DNA of 9,666 bases from Bacilli bacterium (GCA_022793555.1 JAAWDB010000093.1:1-9666), one strand, 5' to 3'; shown: positions 1 to 7,774, counted from the stretch's first letter. A program made the numbers and translations. The notes: generated by a model not told the origin, from the sequence alone.

Positions 1-1641
1 ACGATATTTCGTTTGAATAAATTCTACTGCAGAAAGATTTTTTGATTGATCTAATTTGATTGTTATAAATGGTTTTATCTCACTATCTAAAACAGAATAA
101 CGGAAATCAGTATGCCAAAGTGTATTAACATTTCCATCAATGGCATTTGGTGCATAAAATGGTCTTCCTGTATCAATTGATTGGGTAGAATAACTATGAA
201 TTGATAAATGTTTTATTGGAATATATTTTCTTGTATTTGGTTGATTATCTTCCGTAAAGTTATACATTAAAGTATTACTTGCTGTTACATTTCTAGTTGC
301 TTTTCTTCTTACATAAAGTTTTTTCGTACCAATTACAATTGGTTCTTGTTCTTGATATGAAGTCCATTCGCCATCTTCGATTTTCCATTCTAATTTTTCG
401 ACATCGTTTAATCCAATCAAACGATTTTCTAAATCATTAACATATGGACTAAGTGTTAAATCTTCACCTTTTCGAATATTGATAAGATGTTCTTTTTCTT
501 CTCCATCAAGTTTAATCTTAATACCATTTTCTTCATTAATTTGATTAATTTCTTCTTTGGATAAGGCATAACTATTTTCTTTTACTGACTTCCAAGTTGC
601 TCCCCCATCAATACTATATTGAAAAGTTCTTCCTTGATAGTCTTCTTCTAAAGAAATCTTTCCACCATTTTCTCCATCAAATGAGAAATCTGCTACTTTA
701 ACAATAGTTTTATCTTCATAAATATTAAATTCTCTTGCTGTAAACCAATTTCCATTGCTGGCACGTTTTGCTTCAATTTTTATATATTGAACTTTTACTG
801 GATCTAAAATTGCAAAGTCTTTGGTATTTAAAATTGCATCAGCTAAAGAATCCGCTTTGTTCGTATAACTAAGATTTGTTTGTGTCGATAGCTCAATCCA
901 ATTTTCTCCATCTACACTTCCCCAAACGGTTCCATCAATAATTTTTCCATTTCCTCCACCAGCTGGAACAAATTCTACTGATGATACATATTTTGGTTCA
1001 TCTAGTTTAATTGTGATAAAACGTTTTGTATCGCTTCCATCCCATGCTGAATGCCATCTTGTATTGTAATTTCCATCAAGGGCATTGATAGCATGACCAT
1101 TTTGTCCTCCACCTGTTGCTTGACTTGATACTCCAGCGATTGATAAGTGAGCTACGGATACATATTTTCTTGTATCGGGTTGATTATCTTCAGTGAATGT
1201 ATAAGTAACAGAATCACTTGGTACGAAACAACCAGTTGCTCCTACTCGTACATGTAAAGTTTTATCTCCCGTATTATCTGGTAATACTTCAGCATATGAT
1301 TTCCATTCTTCGTCTTCACTATTTCTCCACTCATATGTGCTATTTACTCCAATGACTCTATTTTCTAAATCATTGGCAAATAAGTTAGTTGATACAACAC
1401 CTTTTTTTATATCAATCGTATAATCTGGTTTTAAATCTCCTAAACCTTGGATTGCGATTTGAATATCATTTTCAGCTGTAATACTGGCAATTTCTTCTAA
1501 AGTAAGTTCTACAGAGTGATCTGTGATTACTGGTGATAATGTTTTTCCACCATCTAAACTGTAATACCATGCAAAGCTGTATTCATCGTATGCAGAATTA
1601 ATTACTATTTTTCCAGCATTTTCTCCATCAAATGAGAAGCT
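1..1641 (-). repeat. Tandem ~313-residue beta/F5/8C modules inside the giant protein
   Basis: Residues about 712-1025 and 1029-1258 are diverged copies of one unit. Matching landmarks are SFDGEN (Asp716 and Asp1033), NDLENR (Asp802 and Asp1114), TEDNQP (Asp863 and Asp1176), the DG of the F5/8C loop (900 and 1213) and its Trp (907 and 1220), so the spacing is 312-317 residues. The second copy is cut by the window edge. The copies are divergent in DNA, so the duplication is not recent. Confidence 0.8.
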
Positions 1642-3774
1642 AGCAATTTCTGCTTTATTGTCTTTACCTAATAAGGCATTTGCTAATTCTCTTGCTGCTA
1701 AATCTTGCCATATATCATTTTTGGTTGCATGAGATGCTTCTTCTAATGCTGCATGCTCTTGTAATTCTATATCAATCGTATCGATTTCATTTAAATACGG
1801 TTTAATTACTTTTAATAAATCATACATAGCTTGTGGATAAAACTTGTATGCAGCTATGATTTCTTCTGCATAAGTTTTCCATTCTGCACTAGTCTTATTT
1901 AATGCTTTATACATATTAATTTTATAATCATAACTATCTAGGTTAATATTATTTATTGCTAAAGCTTGATTATAAATATCTAACTTCGTTTCATTATCTT
2001 CATAAGAATTCGCTAATAAATTGTAATATAATGATTTTCTATATACTTCTAGATTATTTAAGTTTGCTTGACCAAGGTACATATATCCTGAACTTGTTCC
2101 GTAGTTTTTATTACTCATCATTTCATCTGCAAAGTATTTTGCTCCCCAGTTGAATATTAAACGAGTTCGATTTCCGCCATACCATGTTGTTGAACTTTTT
2201 CCCCATCCAAATATGTTATTTCCTAATGACCAAAATCCATTGCCATTAGCATCTTGTTCATAAAATAAATATACTTCATGATCTGGTTGATACAATCCAG
2301 TTGATGGAAGTCCAACCGTTCTACTTATACTTGATCCTGTACGAGAAATTCCCCAACAAATTCCTCCTGCTTCAAATACCATCCAATATCTTTGATCATT
2401 TCGGTTACTTGGAGTTCCTCCATATGGAACATTATAATCTAAAAAATGATATTTATTGTTATATTTTTCTTTATTATCTGGGTTAAAGAATTCTGGTCTT
2501 GCATAATGTGGTTGTACATAACCCATATATGAATATGGTCCTAAAGCGCCATTTTTATATTGATAAATATAATTATTTAACCATAATAACTCATCATTTT
2601 TAACTCCATCTTGCATGATAGTACGCATTAATTCCATATGATAGTTATCAAACCAATCTTTATGTAATAATTTATCTGTATCATATAATTGTTTATATAA
2701 ACGAAATCTTTCTAATGGATCATAAGTTCTTGTATAGTTATTAAAACTTAAAGGTGAAAGAATAAGGTCAGTACTGTATGCAGTAGCTAATGCAATCATC
2801 ATTTTTTGATAAACTGCACCATTTGCTGTTTTTAACTCTTCTTTATATGTTTCATATAGTTTACTAAGAACATCCAAGAAAGTATTGGCATCATTGATAT
2901 TTCCAACTTCAATAATTTGTTCTAATATTACGTTATCACTAAAAATCCATTCTATAGTTGGTAGAATACTTGGATTAAACTCAGCAATATTTTGAATATT
3001 CCAATATCCAATTTTTCTTACAAATTCTCTTTCTAAAATTTGACGATAATTATGATTATAGTTATATTCAGCATCATGTGCTCTTAATAATTCATCATAA
3101 TATTCTAATTTATGAATTTTGTTATAAGCAACACTTTCTTTATCAAAATCTAGTGGAACTAGACGTGCATCAGCAATCGTTCCGTGATCGGCAGCATTTC
3201 CACCATTTGGATCAAAATAGATACATAAATACTTATAGCCTTCAATATTTAGATCAATTTCAACGGCATTACTATTACCAGTTAAAACATCACTTTTATC
3301 GATCAATCTATCCCATTTTACGCCATCTTTTGATGCAGTAATTCGGAACCAAACACTTCCATTGGTACCTCTTGATGCATCTACTCCAATATAAGCTAAA
3401 AATCTAGGATACTTCGTTGATAGTTCCCCAATATCATAAGTTACTTGTCCTTTGGCATGAACACTTACTCCTTTGATAAAAAAACGTTTTTCTCCGTTAA
3501 TAATTAAACTAAGAGCGCCACCCTCTTGGTTTTTATCTTTCTGAATAGTATGACCAGACCATCCATTATATGACCAATTATTATCAGTAATATAATCTAA
3601 ATCTGATAAAAATACTTTTTTTGTTTCAGCTGTTATATTATTAAGTGCTAGATTATAAGTGTTTTCTTGCAATTCCACTTTTCCATAAGGATTACATACA
3701 CCTATAAGAATAGTTATACTAATTATTGCAATTAATAAACCACTAATTGCTAGTTTCTTATTATTTTTCTTCAT
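1..3774 (-). CDS. Giant secreted NPCBM / transglutaminase-like / F5/8C surface protein, 3' end cut by window
   Basis: The frame starts at ATG 3774 and stays open for 1258 codons to base 1, so the C-terminus lies outside the window. Residues 8-27 form a hydrophobic export signal or anchor. Residues 54-207 match an NPCBM carbohydrate-binding domain: a VFLSDLDY opening, GVSVHAKG in the middle and a closing DHGTIADARL. Residues about 208-550 hold a core with EAGGICWGISRTG (Cys473) and QPDHEVYLFY (His499), followed by WSLGNN (Asn519/520). This resembles the Cys-His-Asp/Asn arrangement of transglutaminase-like enzymes. Residues about 555-690 are helical and TPR-like. Two copies of a roughly 313-residue unit follow, each with SFDGEN and NDLENR beta modules and then an F5/8 type C domain (DG at 900 and 1213, Trp at 907 and 1220). 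Such proteins usually bind glycans or glycoproteins outside the cell. The enzymatic role is inferred; the binding modules are clear. A C-terminal wall anchor, if any, is not visible. The start is supported by an AAAAGGGG Shine-Dalgarno at 3783-3790. Confidence 0.85.
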   Translation of the reverse strand, partial: MKKNNKKLAISGLLIAIISITILIGVCNPYGKVELQENTYNLALNNITAETKKVFLSDLDYITDNNWSYNGWSGHTIQKDKNQEGGALSLIINGEKRFFIKGVSVHAKGQVTYDIGELSTKYPRFLAYIGVDASRGTNGSVWFRITASKDGVKWDRLIDKSDVLTGNSNAVEIDLNIEGYKYLCIYFDPNGGNAADHGTIADARLVPLDFDKESVAYNKIHKLEYYDELLRAHDAEYNYNHNYRQILEREFVRKIGYWNIQNIAEFNPSILPTIEWIFSDNVILEQIIEVGNINDANTFLDVLSKLYETYKEELKTANGAVYQKMMIALATAYSTDLILSPLSFNNYTRTYDPLERFRLYKQLYDTDKLLHKDWFDNYHMELMRTIMQDGVKNDELLWLNNYIYQYKNGALGPYSYMGYVQPHYARPEFFNPDNKEKYNNKYHFLDYNVPYGGTPSNRNDQRYWMVFEAGGICWGISRTGSSISRTVGLPSTGLYQPDHEVYLFYEQDANGNGFWSLGNNIFGWGKSSTTWYGGNRTRLIFNWGAKYFADEMMSNKNYGTSSGYMYLGQANLNNLEVYRKSLYYNLLANSYEDNETKLDIYNQALAINNINLDSYDYKINMYKALNKTSAEWKTYAEEIIAAYKFYPQAMYDLLKVIKPYLNEIDTIDIELQEHAALEEASHATKNDIWQDLAARELANALLGKDNKAEIASFSFDGENAGKIVINSAYDEYSFAWYYSLDGGKTLSPVITDHSVELTLEEIASITAENDIQIAIQGLGDLKPDYTIDIKKGVVSTNLFANDLENRVIGVNSTYEWRNSEDEEWKSYAEVLPDNTGDKTLHVRVGATGCFVPSDSVTYTFTEDNQPDTRKYVSVAHLSIAGVSSQATGGGQNGHAINALDGNYNTRWHSAWDGSDTKRFITIKLDEPKYVSSVEFVPAGGGNGKIIDGTVWGSVDGENWIELSTQTNLSYTNKADSLADAILNTKDFAILDPVKVQYIKIEAKRASNGNWFTAREFNIYEDKTIVKVADFSFDGENGGKISLEEDYQGRTFQYSIDGGATWKSVKENSYALSKEEINQINEENGIKIKLDGEEKEHLINIRKGEDLTLSPYVNDLENRLIGLNDVEKLEWKIEDGEWTSYQEQEPIVIGTKKLYVRRKATRNVTASNTLMYNFTEDNQPNTRKYIPIKHLSIHSYSTQSIDTGRPFYAPNAIDGNVNTLWHTDFRYSVLDSEIKPFITIKLDQSKNLSAVEFIQTKYR

Positions 3775-3808
3775 ATCAAAAACCCCTTTTTTCTTTTAAA
3801 TGTTTTCT

Positions 3809-3837
3809 ATATTAACATAAAATCAATGCATTTGCAA
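3809..3837 (-). promoter_or_regulatory. Sigma-A-like promoter of the giant NPCBM gene
   Basis: On the minus strand, TTGCAA (3837-3832) is followed after exactly 17 bases by TAATAT (3814-3809). A TG one base upstream makes an extended -10. Transcription would begin near 3802, leaving a leader of about 28 bases with AAAAGGGG at 3790-3783. A second palindromic TTGCAA lies at 3864-3869, 32 bases upstream (about three helical turns), and could be an operator half, though this is speculative. Confidence 0.65.
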
Positions 3838-3898
3838 GCACATTTTTATTTTTGCATATTAATTTGCAATGATAAAGACCTATTTTTATAACGCAATT

Positions 3899-3929
3899 AA
3901 AAAAATCTAATTATCAAAAGTAATTAGAT
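3899..3929 (-). terminator. Rho-independent terminator downstream of the methyltransferase remnant
   Basis: A perfect 9-bp inverted repeat (3905-3913 with 3921-3929, loop 3914-3920) is followed on the minus strand by a run of seven U (3905-3899, sharing its first base with the stem). The stem is AT-rich, as usual in this genome. It separates the broken methyltransferase from the promoter of the giant gene. Confidence 0.75.
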
Positions 3930-3998
3930 CCATATTTATATTGATTATTTATAATTTTCATCATATTAAGACTTATATAAAGATAGGGAGTTTGCTAT

Positions 3999-4548
3999 TT
4001 ATCTGTTATACTTTGTTTTTTTTGCTAAAAAGATTAAAGACTTCTTTTTATGATTGAACCTTATTGTTTCAAGATCATCAATTCGTATTATTTCAAAAAT
4101 ACTTAGATATTTTTTTAAGTCTTCTTTATTAAATAATCTGATATATTTATTTTTATTAAAATAAAAATGTGGTTCGATTTCTTTAGCTGTTTGTTTTATT
4201 TTTTCTAAACCTTGCAAGCCATTTATGCTTCCTACGAAAATTCCATCATAATTTAAAACTCTTTTAATTTCCAACATAAGCTTTTTGGTATCACTATCAG
4301 AAAAAAATGTATTGATAAATTAGCAAATACAACATCAAATTGGTTTGATTTAAACGGAAGTTCTTCTCTCATATCTATTTTCTTGATGTTCGGGTTAATT
4401 TTTTTACTTCATTTAAGGCAATATCTGAAATATCTTCTGAGATTACTTAATATCCATAATTCATTAATTTTTTAGAATATTATCCTATACCACATCCTAG
4501 ATCTAGACAAATCCCTTTGCCACTAAAATACTCCTTTTTATTTTTTAG
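3999..4548 (-). pseudogene. Broken SAM-dependent (class I) methyltransferase
   Basis: Three frames together read as a methyltransferase. The SAM-binding motif I CLDLGCGIG lies at about 4509-4483, followed by a second-strand stretch ending in EDISDIALNEV. The acidic motif FDVVFANLSIHFF lies near 4345-4308. The intact C-terminal part, LMLEIKRVLNYDGIFVGSING onward, ends at TAA 4001-3999. Lesions: in-frame TAA at 4482-4480 just after motif I, TAA at 4449-4447, and two apparent one-base losses, each in a seven-base homopolymer (4399-4405 and 4301-4307). The N-terminal 30-40 residues normal for the family are absent, because the homology stops where the upstream gene ends. The 92-codon ORF starting at 4277 is the surviving tail and is unlikely to be functional alone. 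The substrate is unknown. The frameshifts could be sequencing errors, but the two stops make real decay more likely. Confidence 0.8.
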
Positions 4549-4549
4549 T

Positions 4550-4579
4550 ATTATAACATAAGCCCTTCTTGTAATTCAA
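4550..4579 (-). promoter_or_regulatory. Promoter-like element overlapping the end of the 178-aa gene
   Basis: TTGAAT (4579-4574), an 18-base spacer, and TATAAT (4555-4550) with an upstream TG form a good extended -10 promoter. It sits in the last codons of the upstream gene and overlaps its stop. It is followed by AAAAAGGAG (4539-4531), so it could still drive transcription of the decayed methyltransferase. It may be a relic of that gene's own promoter. Confidence 0.45.
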
Positions 4580-5087
4580 AAGAATAACTTAAACTCTTGC
4601 CCATCATATCATTGTTAGTGGAAGAATCCATCCAAATTAAAAAATCATATTCTTTGGTTTCTCCTTTTATTGTGTCGCTTTTTAGTGAAAAATAGAAACT
4701 GTCGGCATCATCAAAAAGATATAAATTTTTTAGATTCTTTTTTTGACGATCTATTGCTATATTTAAGCATCTATAATCTAATGTAGATGTTTTACTAACT
4801 TTCATAATTATTGTAAAATCTTCTGTAGTATTAGTTTCATTTATTAATTTTAAAGATGTTGGCTTTAGTTCATTTAAAGCTTCGTCATCTTTTATTGGAA
4901 ACATTGGTCCATTGGAATAATTTTCAACATCGATATAAGTATATCTTGCATTATCATACAATGCAGCAGTAGTCATTATCTCATTTTGCTCTAATTTTTT
5001 CCAAAGTGGGAAACTGATAATAATTATTATTAGCATTATTGTAATTTCAATTAATTTTAAATGAATGATTTTATCTATTTTTTTCAT
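4551..5087 (-). CDS. Small membrane-anchored protein with TasA-like C-terminus
   Basis: This is a 178-residue protein whose exact family I do not recognise. A basic N-terminus (MKKIDK) leads to one membrane segment at about residues 13-28. The remainder is predicted extracellular and beta-rich. Its end, DFLIWMDSSTNN then MGKSLSYSFELQ (GKSL 163-166), resembles the last strands of TasA/camelysin-like domains and the ends of two neighbours (GKTL at 210-213 in the 223-aa protein, GKAF at 523-526 in the 536-aa protein). Unlike those two, its membrane segment lacks the GAT[FY][AS]Y motif, so it may stay anchored uncleaved. The gene begins 77 bases after the signal peptidase stop, with the peptidase terminator between them. 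AAAAGGAAAA at 5096-5105 is a modest Shine-Dalgarno, and I see no convincing private promoter. A role as anchor or minor subunit of a TasA-like assembly is inferred. Confidence 0.75.
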   Translation of the reverse strand: MKKIDKIIHLKLIEITIMLIIIIISFPLWKKLEQNEIMTTAALYDNARYTYIDVENYSNGPMFPIKDDEALNELKPTSLKLINETNTTEDFTIIMKVSKTSTLDYRCLNIAIDRQKKNLKNLYLFDDADSFYFSLKSDTIKGETKEYDFLIWMDSSTNNDMMGKSLSYSFELQEGLML

Positions 5088-5145
5088 ATTAATAGTTTTC
5101 CTTTTCAGCTAGAAAGTTATGCTATCATAAAGTCGACAAAATTGC

Positions 5146-5179
5146 AAAAAGAAGTGCATTTATTTTAGCACTTCTTTTT
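5146..5179 (-). terminator. Terminator of the signal peptidase gene, built on its stop codon
   Basis: A perfect 12-bp inverted repeat (5146-5157 with 5168-5179, loop of 10) has a U-rich descending arm on the minus strand. The TAA stop of the peptidase (5167-5165) lies in the loop, and the last three sense codons (Lys-Lys-Cys) are the ascending arm. The A/T-rich arms give U-runs in both directions, so it could act on either strand. Confidence 0.75.
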
Positions 5180-6061
5180 ACTTTTTCCTTTTTTTATTTT
5201 CTTTTTTGAATTATCGTAATCTTGATTAACTGATGGATTAGGTAATTCTTCTTCCACATTTTTTAATTTTGGCAATTCAAACATTGGTGGGGTTATTTCA
5301 ACCTTTTTATTTTCTTTTAAAACCTTTGTGAGCTTACAATTAGTTGGTAGTGGATCTGGCTCACTAAGTTCTCGTTCAACATTATATCTACGTTTTAATT
5401 CAACCTTAATTTCTTCTTTTTTCGCGATTTCTTTTTGCTCTTTTTGCTCTTCGGTTTGTAGAGCATTGGTAACTTTTTTCTTCGCACCTGTTAGTTTAAA
5501 TATTTTCAAAATGTCATTAAAAATAATTAATACAGCAGGTATTACTACTACTAATAGCCAACCGGAAGAAGTAGATAAGAATTGTTGAACTCTTCCTAAT
5601 TGAGGAACTTTAATTACTACTTTTCCTAAAATGTTTTTAAATTGGACTGTTGTAGAATCGGGAGACATATTATTATCTCCTTTGGTCTTATATTCAATGC
5701 CATTTTCAGTTTCTACTAAAGCAACTACGCGATGAGTTATTGTTAAACCTTTTGAAATTGTACTAGTAGAAATAAAAGTAATAATATCTCCAACTTTAAT
5801 TTCATTTGGACTATTCACCTTTTTATCAATAATAACATCATATACTCTTAAGTTTGGTTCCATACTTGGACTTACAATGGTATATAATCCTATGGCTGGT
5901 GAAAATTGTTCTCCTTTGCTAGCATAAATTTTATTAGCTACAAAATAATATAGCAGAAAAGCTGCTATGACAACAAGGATTGTTAGAATGGTCCATGAAA
6001 CAATATCTGCTATAAGCTTGGCTGTTTTCTTGAAACCATTATAGTTTTCCTGATGTTTCAT
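5165..6061 (-). CDS. sipW: SipW-type signal peptidase I with charged cytoplasmic tail
   Basis: This is a membrane peptidase of the archaeal/ER-like S26B group, which removes signal peptides outside the membrane and in Bacillus matures TasA-type matrix proteins. A first membrane segment spans about residues 19-42. The catalytic serine is Ser66 in VSPSMEP. A VGDIITF stretch follows, then the general-base histidine His110 in THRVV (S26B enzymes use His where the bacterial type uses Lys). The conserved Asp129 is in KGDNN. A second membrane segment spans about 166-185. The typical SipW length is about 190 residues. Here a further 110 residues rich in Lys and Glu follow, ending KKKIKKGKSKKKC; they are probably cytoplasmic and of unknown role. 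The neighbours are three TasA-like proteins, the expected substrates or partners. The gene has its own promoter, with an AGGAAGGG Shine-Dalgarno at 6066-6073. The class is firm; the symbol is by analogy. Confidence 0.92.
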   Translation of the reverse strand: MKHQENYNGFKKTAKLIADIVSWTILTILVVIAAFLLYYFVANKIYASKGEQFSPAIGLYTIVSPSMEPNLRVYDVIIDKKVNSPNEIKVGDIITFISTSTISKGLTITHRVVALVETENGIEYKTKGDNNMSPDSTTVQFKNILGKVVIKVPQLGRVQQFLSTSSGWLLVVVIPAVLIIFNDILKIFKLTGAKKKVTNALQTEEQKEQKEIAKKEEIKVELKRRYNVERELSEPDPLPTNCKLTKVLKENKKVEITPPMFELPKLKNVEEELPNPSVNQDYDNSKKKIKKGKSKKKC

Positions 6062-6084
6062 GATACCCTTCCTATTCTAAAAAT

Positions 6085-6113
6085 ATTATAAGCGATTGGA
6101 AGAAAAAAGACAA
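6085..6113 (-). promoter_or_regulatory. Promoter of the signal peptidase gene
   Basis: TTGTCT (6113-6108), a 17-base spacer and a perfect TATAAT (6090-6085) sit about 24 bases before the start codon. Transcription would begin near 6078, just ahead of the Shine-Dalgarno. With the terminator at 6139-6165 this makes the gene an independent unit. Confidence 0.7.
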
Positions 6114-6138
6114 GACATTCTTTGTTAAAGCAAGTAAC

Positions 6139-6165
6139 AAAAAAGAACAATATTTTTATTGTTCT
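6139..6165 (-). terminator. Terminator of the calcium-repeat gene, overlapping its stop codon
   Basis: The inverted repeat AGAACAATA / TATTGTTCT (9 bp, 4-base loop) is followed on the minus strand by UUUUU. The hairpin begins with the last two bases of the TAG stop codon, so there is no untranslated gap. Confidence 0.75.
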
Positions 6166-7774
6166 AATTAACTGCTTCAATTTCTATTTTAGCATTAAAA
6201 GCTTTTCCTTGATTTGTATTTTGTAAGACATTTGTTTCTAAGAATTCATAATCTAGCTCATAATTATAAGTCATTCCAGCTGGGATTAAAACATTTTTCA
6301 TAATATATGTGTCAGATACCGGAGAAACTTCTCGATAAATTAAACTATTTCCATCTCTTCTTAAAGAATACACAAAATCACTTGTTGGATTAAAGGTATT
6401 TACAACATTCGTTAATTTAATATTATAAATCATTGATTGTTGAGAATTATTATTTAAAGTAAATTTCATTGTTCCTTTCCAACCAGGACTTATATCTGTT
6501 ACTTTTATACTATTTAAATAATTTACAAATAAAATAATATTTTGGTTTGTATTAATGTCGATACTATCAGATCCAGCACTTCCTGTTGTACATTTTTTAT
6601 CGCATTTACCATCACCATTGGAGTCAATGTTTTTGTCTGGTTTGCCGTCACCATCAGTATCAATGTTGATATCTGGTTTTCCATCGCCATTGGTATCAAT
6701 ATTTATGTCTGGTAAACCATCACCATTCGTATCACAATTCAAATCGCATACACCATCTTTATTGGTGTCTTGATTCATTAGATTGTCATCTGGTTTGCCA
6801 TCTCCATCGGTATCAATATTTATGTCTGGCTTGCCATCTTTATCACTATCAATATTAATGTCTGGTTTGCCATCACCATCGGTATCAATGTTGATATCTG
6901 GTTTGCCATCACCATCAATATCAATATTGATATCTGGCTTTCCATCTTTGTTGGTATCGCAGTTCAAATCACATTTACCATCGCCATTGGTATCTTGGTT
7001 CATTAGATTATCATCTGGTTTGCCATCACCATCGGTATCCACATTAAAGTCTGGTTTGCCATCACCATCATAGTCAATATTAATATCTGGCTTTCCATCA
7101 TTATCGGTATCAATATTAACATCAGCTTTACCATCACCATCGGTGTCGATGTTGATATCAGCTTTACCATCACCATCGGTGTCGATGTTAATATCTGGCT
7201 TTCCATCACCGTTAATATCAATATTAATATCTGGTTTTCCAGAGCCATCGATATCAATATTAACATCTGGTTTGCCATCTTTGTTGGTATCGCAGTTTAG
7301 ATCACAAACTCCATCTTTATCAGTATCTTGATTCATTTTATTAAAGTCTGGTTTACCATCGCCATTGGTATCAATATTGAAATGTGGAACTCTATCGCCA
7401 TTGTAATCAATATTGATATCTGGTTTTCCATCGCCATCAGTATCGCAATTTACATCACATTTACCGTCACCATCTAAATCAATATTTATATCAGCTTTAC
7501 CGTCTTTGTCGGTGTCACAATTCATATCACATTTACCATCGCCATCTAAATCGCAATTTAAGTCACATGTTTTGTCTTTATCTAACGATTCACCATACAG
7601 TTTAATATATGAATATGTTGCACCAATCATGGCTAAGAAGATAATTATCATACATAGGAAAACAATTAAAAATGTTTTTTTTCGGGCTGTTTCTTTTTCT
7701 TCAGCTAATAGTTCTTGATATTGTTCTTCAAAATCAATGTTGTTTTCTATTGGCTTTTTTTCATTTTGGTTCAT
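6164..7774 (-). CDS. Membrane-bound calcium-loop repeat stalk with TasA-like C-terminal domain
   Basis: This protein has 536 residues in four parts. Residues 1-33 are charged (cytoplasmic if the segment stays anchored). Residues about 34-57 are a membrane segment ending GATYSY (51-56), close to the GATFAY end of the neighbouring TasA-like signal peptide. Residues about 63-395 are some 27 tandem 12-residue units of the form DTDGDGKPDINI, a DxDxDGxxD calcium loop like those of thrombospondin type 3, dockerin and EF-hand proteins. Residues about 402-536 are a beta-sandwich-like domain with SPGWKG (Pro430-Gly431-Trp432-Lys433) and a final QGKAFNAKIEIE strand, as in TasA-like proteins. Seven repeat units carry CDxNC-type CX3C pairs, giving 14 cysteines outside the membrane. 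I infer a calcium-stiffened rod displaying a TasA-like tip, either anchored or released by the adjacent SipW-type peptidase. An AAAGAGG Shine-Dalgarno at 7783-7789 supports the start. I do not know a named family with this architecture. Confidence 0.85.
   Translation of the reverse strand: MNQNEKKPIENNIDFEEQYQELLAEEKETARKKTFLIVFLCMIIIFLAMIGATYSYIKLYGESLDKDKTCDLNCDLDGDGKCDMNCDTDKDGKADINIDLDGDGKCDVNCDTDGDGKPDINIDYNGDRVPHFNIDTNGDGKPDFNKMNQDTDKDGVCDLNCDTNKDGKPDVNIDIDGSGKPDINIDINGDGKPDINIDTDGDGKADINIDTDGDGKADVNIDTDNDGKPDINIDYDGDGKPDFNVDTDGDGKPDDNLMNQDTNGDGKCDLNCDTNKDGKPDINIDIDGDGKPDINIDTDGDGKPDINIDSDKDGKPDINIDTDGDGKPDDNLMNQDTNKDGVCDLNCDTNGDGLPDINIDTNGDGKPDINIDTDGDGKPDKNIDSNGDGKCDKKCTTGSAGSDSIDINTNQNIILFVNYLNSIKVTDISPGWKGTMKFTLNNNSQQSMIYNIKLTNVVNTFNPTSDFVYSLRRDGNSLIYREVSPVSDTYIMKNVLIPAGMTYNYELDYEFLETNVLQNTNQGKAFNAKIEIEAVN
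6590..7579 (-). repeat. 36-bp coding tandem repeats (about 27 Asp-rich calcium-loop units)
   Basis: The consensus unit is DTDGDGKPDINI. Three units are extended by three residues ending MNQ (147-149, 258-260, 333-335), dividing the array into blocks of 7, 9, 6 and 5 units. The unit just after each MNQ always carries CDLNC. One unit (residues 123-134, DYNGDRVPHFNI) is degenerate and has lost part of the calcium-binding pattern. DNA copies at 7121-7153 and 7157-7189 are identical over 33 bases, showing recent unit duplication. Confidence 0.9.

Noticed and set aside
1956..3341. Short plus-strand open frames at 1956, 2301 and 3078
   Set aside because: All lie inside the 1258-codon minus-strand frame and show no coding character.
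3690..3705. Lipobox at Cys27 of the giant protein (IGVC)
   Set aside because: Val at the -1 position does not fit the usual Gly/Ala/Ser, so lipoprotein status is not supported.
4447..4482. Programmed recoding or stop readthrough in the methyltransferase
   Set aside because: Two TAA stops, two frameshifts and a missing N-terminus together fit decay better than recoding.
6590..7579. CRISPR-like array of 36-bp periodic repeats
   Set aside because: Repeats are contiguous without unique spacers, stay in frame, and encode a clear protein repeat.
6555..7718. Plus-strand open frames full of SGLPSPSVS-type repeats, and a minus-strand frame at 7003-7278
   Set aside because: They are other-frame readings of the calcium-loop repeat gene. 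The minus frame at 7774-6164 has a promoter, a ribosome site, a membrane segment and a meaningful Asp pattern.
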